Shown: one piece after another, positions 18,435 through 25,451 of the stretch
Position numbering within the stretch: position 1 is the stretch's first letter
How the letters are laid out: the number at the start of each line of letters is the position of its first letter
NCBI RefSeq assembly: GCF_032341175.1
Contig: NZ_CP135435.1
Location: forward strand, 3,658,001-3,722,000
DNA length: 64,000 bases
From: Bacillus sp. DTU_2020_1000418_1_SI_GHA_SEK_038
GTDB taxonomy: Bacteria > Bacillota > Bacilli > Bacillales > Cytobacillaceae
Direction: 5' to 3'
Notes under the pieces: generated by a model
Databases searched by the model: none
Seen by the model: the letters and a program-made list of their open reading frames with translations, nothing else
What the model was told of the DNA's origin: nothing
Position numbers and translations under genes: made by a program

Positions 18435-19165
18435 AGGTTCTTCCTCCCCATCTTATCAGACTTTTTTTTGTTTTCTTTTTCAAAGTCACGAACTGTTTGT
18501 TTCGGGATCGATCCTAATACTGGCAACTCTAAAATTAATTTAATATCCTGTTCTGACTTTATTGTGTCGTCTAAATATTCAAAGAGAAATATGAGTCCAA
18601 TTACCATTAATAAACTCAATGTAAAAGTTATTAACATATTTAAAATTAAACGTGGCTTAACAGGTTCGCTGCTGCTCTCCTCATTTGCCAGTGATAGGAT
18701 TGTAACATTGTCTATATTCATAATGTTTTGTATTTCGTTCATAAATACACTTGCTATCGAATTGGCAATCTCCACAGCAACCTTTGGTTCCGGATCTTCT
18801 ACTGTAATCGTTACAACTTGTGAATTTTGCTCACTAGATATACTGACTTGTTCACTGAGTTCTTTTACTGATCTATCTAAATTCATTTCTGCTCTTACTA
18901 AATCTAAAATGACGGGACTTTTAATGATAACTCTATACGTATTTATTAATTCCAGATTTTCTTGAACATTGATCGAGTTGCCGGATTGTTGATCGGTCTT
19001 TTTTTGGTTAATTAACAACTGAGTGGAAGATTCGTAAATAGGAGTTAACCAAAAGTAACTGACAACTCCACTGATAAGAACTGACAGAGATGTGATACAC
19101 ACAATTAGAAATACCCGCTTCTTGATAATATTTATTATATCTTGTATCTGTATGTTCTCTTGCAT
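18395..19165 (-). CDS. ywqC: Wzz-type polysaccharide co-polymerase / kinase activator (YwqC-like)
   Basis: 256 residues from ATG 19163-19165, behind GGAGGT. The Wzz domain has a membrane segment at about 20-42, an external region (IYESSTQLLINQKK, SPVILDLVRAEMNL, VTITVEDPEPKVAVEIANSIASVF), a second membrane segment near 170-195 and a cytoplasmic tail with VLGSIPK. It activates the downstream BY-kinase and affects chain length. It is the first gene of the polysaccharide cluster, 67 nt downstream of a candidate sigma-A promoter. Confidence 0.9.
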   Translation of the reverse strand: MQENIQIQDIINIIKKRVFLIVCITSLSVLISGVVSYFWLTPIYESSTQLLINQKKTDQQSGNSINVQENLELINTYRVIIKSPVILDLVRAEMNLDRSVKELSEQVSISSEQNSQVVTITVEDPEPKVAVEIANSIASVFMNEIQNIMNIDNVTILSLANEESSSEPVKPRLILNMLITFTLSLLMVIGLIFLFEYLDDTIKSEQDIKLILELPVLGSIPKQTVRDFEKENKKKSDKMGRKNLWGFWHSLGRKKK

Positions 19166-19231
19166 CAAATTGTACCTCCACTCCAAGATTGAATAACATG
19201 AAGTACCTCTAAGTATAAAAAAGCATCTTTC

Positions 19232-19261
19232 ATCATATTAAAATATGCATTGAATATCCAA
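19232..19261 (-). promoter_or_regulatory. Candidate sigma-A promoter of the polysaccharide operon
   Basis: On the minus strand TTGGAT, an 18-nt spacer and TATGAT lie between the yutF terminator and the ywqC-like gene. It is the best -35/-10 pair in this gap. Confidence 0.5.
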
Positions 19262-19287
19262 AAGGTACTTTTATTTATAAAAACAGA

Positions 19288-19339
19288 GAAGCCTCCAATA
19301 AAAAGGATGCATGAGCAAATCCTTTTTATTGGAGGCTTC
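19288..19339 (-). terminator. Terminator with a perfect 21-bp stem after yutF
   Basis: Two perfectly complementary 21-nt arms (19288-19308 and 19319-19339) flank a 10-nt loop. The minus strand continues with TCTCTGTTTTTATAAAT. It ends transcription from yutF before the polysaccharide operon. The stem is longer than usual for a terminator. Confidence 0.75.
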
Positions 19340-19385
19340 GTTTACATAAATAAAGAAATGATCGAAACTTTAGTAATATTTATAC

Positions 19386-20153
19386 TTATAAAAACTCCCA
19401 AAAATCTAATGAGTCCAAAACATACGTCGGCCTCTTCTCATATCCTGCAAGCAATTTCTTTGTCGTTACCCCAGTGTGGACGAGCAATGTGTCAAGTCCG
19501 GCATTCATCCCTGCTAAAATATCGGTATCATAATTATCCCCGACCATTAGTGTTTCTTCCTTAGTCGTTCCCAAAACTTGCAGCGCCTGTTCCATAATAA
19601 TGGACTCTGGTTTGCCAATAAAAATCGGCTGTGTTTGTGTTGAGACAGTAATAACCGATGTTAACGAACCATTGCCTGGCAGCAGTCCTCGCTCTGTTGG
19701 GATCGCTATATCCCCATTTGTCGATATAAAGGTGGCGCCGTTTCTGACTGCTAAACAAGCAGTGGCTAGCTTCTCATAACTAATGGAGCGGTCAATCCCA
19801 ACGACAACATAATCTGCATTCTCTTCCACAAGTGCCAATCCCCTGTCTTGCAGGGCATGTCTTATGCCTTCTTCTCCTATACAATAGACCGTGGCATCCT
19901 GCTTCTGCTCATAAATGTAATTAGCCGTTGCCATACTAGTAGTAAAAACCTGCTCGTCCTGAGCCGGTATCTTGAATTGGCGTAGCTTCTCTGCCACCTG
20001 TGCAGGCGTTCTCGAGGAATTGTTCGTGACAAAAAGATAAGGAAGGCCACGCTCACGAAGCTGGTGAACAAACTCTGCCGCTTCCTTAATTAATTCCGTT
20101 CCACGATACATTGTCCCATCCAGGTCAATTAAGTAGCCTTTATATTTAACCAT
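19386..20153 (-). CDS. yutF: HAD-family sugar phosphatase (YutF/NagD-like)
   Basis: 255 residues. IDLDGTMYRG (residues 7-16) is HAD motif I, FVTNNSSRTP is motif II, and IGKPE with MVGDNYDTDILAGMNAGLDTLLV forms motifs III and IV. The C2-type cap lies between them, as in the NagD/YutF group, which dephosphorylates small phosphorylated compounds. It has an ATG start. It is separated from yutE by a dispersed repeat, though the order matches B. subtilis. The physiological substrate is unknown. Confidence 0.92.
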   Translation of the reverse strand: MVKYKGYLIDLDGTMYRGTELIKEAAEFVHQLRERGLPYLFVTNNSSRTPAQVAEKLRQFKIPAQDEQVFTTSMATANYIYEQKQDATVYCIGEEGIRHALQDRGLALVEENADYVVVGIDRSISYEKLATACLAVRNGATFISTNGDIAIPTERGLLPGNGSLTSVITVSTQTQPIFIGKPESIIMEQALQVLGTTKEETLMVGDNYDTDILAGMNAGLDTLLVHTGVTTKKLLAGYEKRPTYVLDSLDFWEFL

Positions 20154-20167
20154 AGTTCGTCACTCCT

Positions 20168-20295
20168 ATTAGAAATGCGGAAGTGCCTCGTTTAGCCCCG
20201 ACAAGCATAAGACAAGCCGGCAGGAAGGTTGTTCTTTAACCTTCTTGACGGATTGGCTTATGACCTCGAGGGGCTAGGCACTGTAGCTAGACAAT
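20168..20295. repeat. Dispersed palindromic intergenic repeat, copy 1
   Basis: A 128-bp imperfect palindrome. The outer arms are AGTGCCTCGTTTAGCCCC against GGGGCTAGGCACT, and the inner hairpin is AAGGTT-N7-AACCTT. It begins ATTAGAAA and ends GAGCTAGACAAT-like (here TAGCTAGACAAT). A related copy lies at 35249-35438. No reading frame is present. It resembles short dispersed repeats common in Bacillaceae; whether it is mobile or makes a structured RNA is unknown. Confidence 0.8.
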
Positions 20296-20307
20296 GCATC
20301 TTAGTTC

Positions 20308-20745
20308 TTAGTTCCGAAACGCTGATACTGGGCCAAGCTCATGAAGTAAGTATAACCTGACCTTCTCAGGAAATTGCTTCAAAACGGATAAATGGTTGCT
20401 AAATTCCGCCTTCACTTCTTCATGATTTACCTCAGTATAGTTTTGTACAAGCATTTTCCGGTACTTAATAATATGTTTGCAGCTTTTGGTTAACTCATCA
20501 TGAATGACCTTTTCATCATCCAATATGTCCACAATATCATCGTAGCTACCTGGATCACGCATAATAAAACCATCAATCATGGCATTCCCAACATCAAGAA
20601 TTGCTTCAATAATTAACTGACATGTCCGTTCCATCGCTGCTTTTTCAAGCTGTGATTGTAGTTCCTTAATTTCTTCAAAAAATGCAAATTGCTGCTCTAA
20701 AAAAACAAGAGTTGTTTCGATTTTTTCCCGATCAACAAAATACAT
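20308..20745 (-). CDS. yutE: YutE-like DUF86 / HepT-family protein
   Basis: 145 mostly alpha-helical residues with ETTLVFLEQQFAFFEEI, ERTCQLIIEAILDVGNAMIDGFIMRDPGSYDDIV and the RX4-6HxY-like stretch KYRKMLVQNYTEV typical of DUF86/HepT proteins. HepT homologues act as toxin RNases or nucleotidyl-modified partners of MntA, but YutE stands alone here with no MNT gene beside it. The start is ATG 20743-20745 behind AAAGGTGAG; a GTG 9 nt earlier lies inside that site. Its function in Bacillus is not established. Confidence 0.85.
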   Translation of the reverse strand: MYFVDREKIETTLVFLEQQFAFFEEIKELQSQLEKAAMERTCQLIIEAILDVGNAMIDGFIMRDPGSYDDIVDILDDEKVIHDELTKSCKHIIKYRKMLVQNYTEVNHEEVKAEFSNHLSVLKQFPEKVRLYLLHELGPVSAFRN

Positions 20746-20764
20746 ATTTCTCACCTTTCTTCCA

Positions 20765-22069
20765 TTACGATAGCTTTAATCCTTTGTCTAGAAAATCTGG
20801 ACGAGCATAATAATAGCCTTGTGCTAAATCAACTTTATTTCGAGAAAGGACTGAGGCTTCTTCTTTATTTTCGATTCCTTCTGCTACTACTAATGAGCCT
20901 GCCTCCTTCGCAATAATGAGCAATCCTTTTAACATGGACTCTTTTACTGAATTTTTATCTATATCCTGGATAACAGAGCGATCAATCTTTATAATATCAG
21001 GCATAATTTCACTTATGGAGTGTAAGCTTGCATATCCCGCGCCTGTATCATCAATGGCCACTCGGAAGCCAAGCATTCTCAGCACCTTTATATTGTATAA
21101 AAAGTTCTCCATCCCTTCAATCGCATCACGTTCGGTAATTTCAAGAGTAATTTGTCTTGGAGAGATATTTTTATACTTTGCAAGCATATTCTTAATATCA
21201 CGAATAAATCGTTCATGTCCTAGCGTAATAGGTGTAAAATTAATAAAGATATCCTGTTTACATCCCGTTTTATAAATTTGTTGAAGGGTTTTCTCGAAAA
21301 CGATCATCTCAAGGTCATATAGCATCCCCGTCTGCCTTGCTATAGAGAAGAGATGAAGCGGACTTTCCAATACCGACCCCTTCGGACCGCGGGTCAGCAT
21401 TTCCCATGCTCTCACCTCACCAGTAGCAATATCTATAATCGGCTGAGCAAGCAGATATATATCTTTTTGTGCCACTATTCGACTAACCATATACAGCATT
21501 TCATTATACTCTGATTGAACTCGCTTCTCTGCCATAGAAAGTGCATGCTGATTTGCTTTTAATATGGCTTCTTGGATCGAATAATGCCTTTTCTCAATAA
21601 ACATATAGCCGGTTTCAAATACTGGTTTCGCAAGAGGAACCTGTTCAGCTAGCCTTTTTTCAGAAAATCTTAATATTTTTTTCATTTTTTTATCTATATC
21701 TGTAACTGAATGACTATCATGGTTAACTTTCATAAACAGTGTTAATCCATCGCTTGAATAATCATGAAGAGCCATAATCTCTTCCGACTTAACTTCTTCT
21801 TCGATCACATCTTGAAAAGTCAGCTTTAGTAATTGAATAAAACTTGTATACCCCTGTTCTCCAAGCTGTTCCGGCAATTCCCGCAAATTTTTTATGTTAA
21901 ATACAATTACAGCCACTTCATAGCCACCATCAAATGCTTTACTTACTGCTTTCTTAATCGGATCACGAATAATAAATTGCGGAGGATAAAATTTAAGCTT
22001 GTCTTCTGGCAGTAAGATTTTTATCCATTTGTTCAAATGATTGAACCTTTTTATGTTATGGCGGGCCAT
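20765..22069 (-). CDS. EAL-domain cyclic-di-GMP phosphodiesterase with degenerate GGDEF-like N-terminus
   Basis: 434 residues from ATG 22067-22069, behind AGAGGA; a TTG 78 nt upstream is less likely. Residues about 40-175 resemble a GGDEF fold, but YSSDG replaces the GGDEF loop. The C-terminal EAL domain keeps the catalytic set: EMLTR (ExLxR), FINFTP, LEITER, AIDDTGAGY, IKIDRS, VAEGIE and AQGYYYARP. It should hydrolyse cyclic-di-GMP to pGpG. It is convergent with nothing and lies upstream of yutE on the same strand. Its closeness to a polysaccharide locus is suggestive only. Confidence 0.85.
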   Translation of the reverse strand: MARHNIKRFNHLNKWIKILLPEDKLKFYPPQFIIRDPIKKAVSKAFDGGYEVAVIVFNIKNLRELPEQLGEQGYTSFIQLLKLTFQDVIEEEVKSEEIMALHDYSSDGLTLFMKVNHDSHSVTDIDKKMKKILRFSEKRLAEQVPLAKPVFETGYMFIEKRHYSIQEAILKANQHALSMAEKRVQSEYNEMLYMVSRIVAQKDIYLLAQPIIDIATGEVRAWEMLTRGPKGSVLESPLHLFSIARQTGMLYDLEMIVFEKTLQQIYKTGCKQDIFINFTPITLGHERFIRDIKNMLAKYKNISPRQITLEITERDAIEGMENFLYNIKVLRMLGFRVAIDDTGAGYASLHSISEIMPDIIKIDRSVIQDIDKNSVKESMLKGLLIIAKEAGSLVVAEGIENKEEASVLSRNKVDLAQGYYYARPDFLDKGLKLS

Positions 22070-22278
22070 GGTCTCATTCCTCTCAGATGCAGCGTCAGAA
22101 ATTACATATGACACCATTTTATCACAAAATCCGACCATTTCCTCCAATATTTGAAAGATTAATCGGTCAAAATAACTGATAAACCGCTAGAGAAACGGTG
22201 AGAATTATGATTATTTCTGTTATGATAGAATTAACATGGTTTACTGAAAGTAATGCAAATAAAGGAGTATTAAATAAT

Positions 22279-22545
22279 ATGACAGAACGATTTTTTTTAT
22301 ATGATGATTTGGTAGATACAAAAACACGCTTCGTCAGCTTTATGGGTGATAATCAACGCTTTGATTTGGCTATCGTTCAATCCGATCGCTATTACGGAAA
22401 GCATATAGTTCTTGACATACAGGGAAGCCGTTTTGCAATCATTGGACCCGATGATTTAAAGGAAGAAGGCTATTTAGAGTATGCCTTTAATCTTTCTGAA
22501 GAAGACGCAGAGGAATTGCGCTCCTTTCTATATGAATTAATTTAG
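22279..22545 (+). CDS. DUF3055 (SAV0927-like) small protein
   Basis: 88 acidic residues beginning MTERFFLYDDLVDTKTRFVSF, matching my recollection of the DUF3055 family of Firmicutes, whose function is unknown. The start is ATG at 22279, preceded by AAAGGAG; an in-frame ATG 81 nt earlier lacks a site. It lies divergent from the EAL gene. The segment RYYGKHIVLDIQGSRFAIIGPDDL looks like a small beta-rich domain. No membrane segment or signal is seen. Confidence 0.8.
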   Translation: MTERFFLYDDLVDTKTRFVSFMGDNQRFDLAIVQSDRYYGKHIVLDIQGSRFAIIGPDDLKEEGYLEYAFNLSEEDAEELRSFLYELI

Positions 22546-22651
22546 CATTAATATTCTTTCGTTTATTATCACCATAATCACAAATAATAAAGGAGAACCT
22601 TAGTAAGGCTCTCTTTTTTCTTTGCAATTTTTTATAAAGAGGTGATATTCA

Positions 22652-22945
22652 TTGGATAATAAGGAAGAGCGTGAATATACGGATTTTGCGAATGTTGAAA
22701 AGCGAAGAAACTATGTGACGGCAGAGGACTTTCCGGATGGAGCATATGGGTCGCCTTTTCGAAAGCATGAGCCTGTAGAGCTAAAAAGTACTCCTTTCCG
22801 TGAAGAACAGCGCAGGTATAGTGCCTTTAATTACGAAAATAAAACCTTACATGAAGACATGCCTCGGCAAATGGAAGGAGCACATCCTACCCACGATGAT
22901 CCCGAAAGAAGCATGGAACCGCCTTATGATGATTATCAAGACTAA
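22652..22945 (+). CDS. Small hydrophilic protein of unknown function
   Basis: 97 residues, very rich in charged residues and proline, without hydrophobic segments (ANVEKRRNYVTAEDFPDG, YGSPFRKHEPVELKSTPF). The start is TTG at 22652 with AGAGGTGAT 6 nt upstream. A terminator follows at once, which supports a real gene. It looks like a small, possibly disordered cytosolic protein conserved among Bacillaceae. I do not recognise a function. Confidence 0.7.
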   Translation: MDNKEEREYTDFANVEKRRNYVTAEDFPDGAYGSPFRKHEPVELKSTPFREEQRRYSAFNYENKTLHEDMPRQMEGAHPTHDDPERSMEPPYDDYQD

Positions 22946-22961
22946 ATAAAACTCCTAAAAA

Positions 22962-22993
22962 AAGCAGCAGAAGAAAATTCTCTTCTGCCGCTT
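22962..22993. terminator. Bidirectional terminator
   Basis: A 13-bp stem with one mismatch (AAGCAGCAGAAGA/TCTTCTGCCGCTT) is flanked by A and T runs on both sides. It serves the plus-strand small gene and the convergent UPF0316 gene. Confidence 0.8.
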
Positions 22994-22994
22994 T

Positions 22995-23519
22995 CTATTT
23001 TCGCATGGAATGAAGACCCTTTAGTAAGAATCCACCGTTGAACTGATTAGGCTCATAGGAAATGATGAATGCTTTTGGAGCGAATGAAAGAATAAGGCTT
23101 CTAAGGCGATGCTCAGAATTACGTTTCGCCAAAACTTTCATAACAAGGCGTTTTCCATCCTTTCCGTCAGCCACCCAAGACGTTACACCATAACCTTTTT
23201 CTCTGACTTTCATTGGAAGGTCACACTCAATTGAATCAACGATTACTTCAAAAACGATATAACCGAGTGCTAAATAAGATTCAATTTTGCTACCAAGAAA
23301 TACGCCTATCCCCCATCCAAAGCAATAGGCTGCGATATTAATCGGCTTGTCCAAATTATCAAGAACGATTGTCAATCCCATTAAGTAAACAAATACTTCA
23401 CCCATCGAAAGAATTGACGCTACGAGACGGTAGCCTTTAATAACTAGGATCACTCGCAATGTAAAAAGAGATACATACACGATATTAATAGTAATTATAG
23501 TGAGTAATATTGATAACAT
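22995..23519 (-). CDS. UPF0316 membrane protein (DUF5698/DUF2179, YebE-like)
   Basis: 174 residues with three N-terminal membrane segments (about 3-22, 30-50 and 58-78) and a C-terminal soluble DUF2179-type domain (GYGVTSWVADGKDGKRLVMKVLAKR). Such proteins are conserved in Firmicutes; the DUF2179 domain is suspected to bind a small ligand or ion. The start is ATG 23517-23519, with AAGGAAG just ahead. It follows the BCCT gene by 44 nt and may be cotranscribed with it. Its function is unknown. Confidence 0.85.
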   Translation of the reverse strand: MLSILLTIITINIVYVSLFTLRVILVIKGYRLVASILSMGEVFVYLMGLTIVLDNLDKPINIAAYCFGWGIGVFLGSKIESYLALGYIVFEVIVDSIECDLPMKVREKGYGVTSWVADGKDGKRLVMKVLAKRNSEHRLRSLILSFAPKAFIISYEPNQFNGGFLLKGLHSMRK

Positions 23520-23563
23520 GATTTCTTCCTTAGCCATTCAATGACGTTTATTTTTTTGATTTC

Positions 23564-25072
23564 TTAATTCTCAGTTTTGGGAAAGTCTTTCTTCAGCCAT
23601 CTTAGTAACGATACAATAAGCAATAAATAAATGATAAAGATTGGAACAGAAACGATGACTGCCGAAGTTTGAATGACCCGCAGTCCTCCGATCAGCATTA
23701 AAGATACAGCGATAACTGCCAACATCGCTCCCCAAACCATGCGATGCCATCTTGCCGGGTCCTGATCATCTCTAAGCTCTTTAGTCGCAATTGCCGCAAT
23801 AATATACGTAGCTGAATCTAAAGAAGTTGATAAGAAAATAATCCCCAGTACAAGGAAGAATGGGAGAACAATTGCACTTAACGGAAGTGATTTTAGAATT
23901 TCAACAACTGCCGCAGGTCCGCCCTTTTCATTAAGAATATCTTTGACAGGTAAAATATCATTTAATTGCAGATTCATGGTATAGCCGCCAAACACCATGA
24001 AGTAGATCCATCCTCCAATCGATCCCCATAATAATACGTGTGTAATCAATTCGCGGATTGTCCGGCCTTTTGAAATTTTTGCTACAAACAAGCCTAAAAA
24101 TGGTGCTGTCGCTGCAAACCAGGCCCAATAGAAAACAGTCCAGCCTTGAGGGAAACCGCTCTTATTAATCGGATCTGTATGAAAGCTCATAAATAGGAAG
24201 TTTTGCAGCATTAATCCAAAGCTGTTCGAAAAATACGATAAAATAAACAAGGTCGGTCCAACAAGGAATACAAATATCGCTAAGGCAAGCGCCATATAAA
24301 CATTGATGTCAGCTAATCTTTTTATTCCTTTATGAAGCCCCAGATAGGCACTAGCAGAATAAATAATTGTAATACAGATTACAATAACAATGTTAAGTCC
24401 AAGGGATTCTTGAATACCGAATATTTCTCCAACTACACTAGACATCATCGGAACCCCTAAACCTAAAGATGTTCCAAGTCCACCGACAAGACTCCAAATC
24501 ACAAGAACATCGATTAACTTTGCTAGCCACCCATTTGCATACTTGCCAAGCGCCCCGCTAAGTGCAACACTCATTTTCAATGAAGGAGTCTTTTTCACAA
24601 AATACGAGTAAGCGATTACAACAGTAGGAAACGCATATAATGCCCAGGCTGAAATTCCCCAATGGAATAAACCATACGTCACTGCCCATTCAGCAGCTTC
24701 ACTACTTTCAGGCTCAATTCCAAACGGAGGTCCCATAAAGTAATAAACAGGTTCCATCATGGACCAGTACATGATACTTGTTCCCATTCCAGCTGTGAAT
24801 AACATCGCTCCCCAGCTAAAATTAGAAAACTCCGGTTTCCCTTCGCCTAATTTTATTTTTCCGTATCGGCTAAAAGCAAGCCAGATAAGTAGAATAAATA
24901 AGCCTATAGTTAAAAACTGGAATGACCAATCCATTTTATATGTGATTGAGCTCATTAAGCTATCTAAATAAGGCTCCGCCACTTTACGGTTTAAAACAAG
25001 CATAACGGTTGCTCCGAAAATGACAACGAGCGATGTCCAAAATACCATTGGATCAATTCGTACTTTCCCCAT
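23564..25072 (-). CDS. BCCT-family quaternary-ammonium transporter, CaiT-like
   Basis: 502 residues with about 12 membrane segments. The substrate-site region GMGTSIMYWSMMEPVYYF lies near residue 97, and FPQGWTVFYWAWF with ISKGRTIREL is the BCCT signature. The segments GPPFGIEP, TSLGLGVP and TDPINKSGFPQGWT resemble the carnitine/butyrobetaine antiporter CaiT more than OpuD or BetT. The start is ATG 25070-25072; a TTG 15 nt earlier overlaps GGGGAGG. It should carry a betaine-like compound. A palindrome shared with the hydrolase and TetR genes lies upstream. Confidence 0.88.
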   Translation of the reverse strand: MGKVRIDPMVFWTSLVVIFGATVMLVLNRKVAEPYLDSLMSSITYKMDWSFQFLTIGLFILLIWLAFSRYGKIKLGEGKPEFSNFSWGAMLFTAGMGTSIMYWSMMEPVYYFMGPPFGIEPESSEAAEWAVTYGLFHWGISAWALYAFPTVVIAYSYFVKKTPSLKMSVALSGALGKYANGWLAKLIDVLVIWSLVGGLGTSLGLGVPMMSSVVGEIFGIQESLGLNIVIVICITIIYSASAYLGLHKGIKRLADINVYMALALAIFVFLVGPTLFILSYFSNSFGLMLQNFLFMSFHTDPINKSGFPQGWTVFYWAWFAATAPFLGLFVAKISKGRTIRELITHVLLWGSIGGWIYFMVFGGYTMNLQLNDILPVKDILNEKGGPAAVVEILKSLPLSAIVLPFFLVLGIIFLSTSLDSATYIIAAIATKELRDDQDPARWHRMVWGAMLAVIAVSLMLIGGLRVIQTSAVIVSVPIFIIYLLLIVSLLRWLKKDFPKTEN

Positions 25073-25120
25073 TTTTTTCCTCCCCAAATTCTAAAAAGAT
25101 AGACATTTGATAATTAACAG

Positions 25121-25140
25121 AAAATTATCATGATTATTTT
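25121..25140 (-). promoter_or_regulatory. Candidate TetR-type operator upstream of the BCCT gene
   Basis: AAAATTATCATGATTATTTT is a palindrome whose 10-nt arms match at 9 of 10 positions. The core ATCATGAT is shared with the site before the TetR gene and is close to the site before the hydrolase gene. It lies about 50 nt ahead of the BCCT start. Confidence 0.6.
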
Positions 25141-25384
25141 TTATAATATGACTATATTTTTTAGAAAGATTATTTTTTTCTGTATGATTATATTAACACA
25201 ATCAAAATAAGAGAACAATAAATATTCTAATAATTAATAATATAAAATCAGTTTAATATAAGAGAAAAAAACAACTTAGAATAACGTTGGAATACTTTAA
25301 AAAACCGTAAAAATTATTGAATTGTATACATGGATTGCCAAAAAAGTAATGCTGAATAAGTTAATTACATAAATAAACGAATTG

Positions 25385-25420
25385 GGCCCCATGGAGTCAC
25401 GAAACTGACTTCATGGGGCC
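25385..25420. other. GC-rich 36-bp hairpin without a T run
   Basis: GGCCCCATG and AGTC pair with GACT and CATGGGGCC around a short loop, leaving one mismatched pair. It lies 31 nt after the hydrolase stop and ahead of the BCCT gene on the same strand. No T run follows on either strand, so it may act as an RNA-stabilising or processing hairpin, or as a weak terminator. The rest of 25141-25451 is AT-rich with no gene that I can see. Confidence 0.6.
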
Positions 25421-25451
25421 AGCTGCCCCTTAAAGTAAATTCACTTCAGCT

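Noticed and set aside
18384..18965. 193-residue plus-strand open frame
   Set aside because: It is antisense to the well-supported ywqC-like gene, has no ribosome binding site and shows low-complexity Ser/Ile-rich translation.
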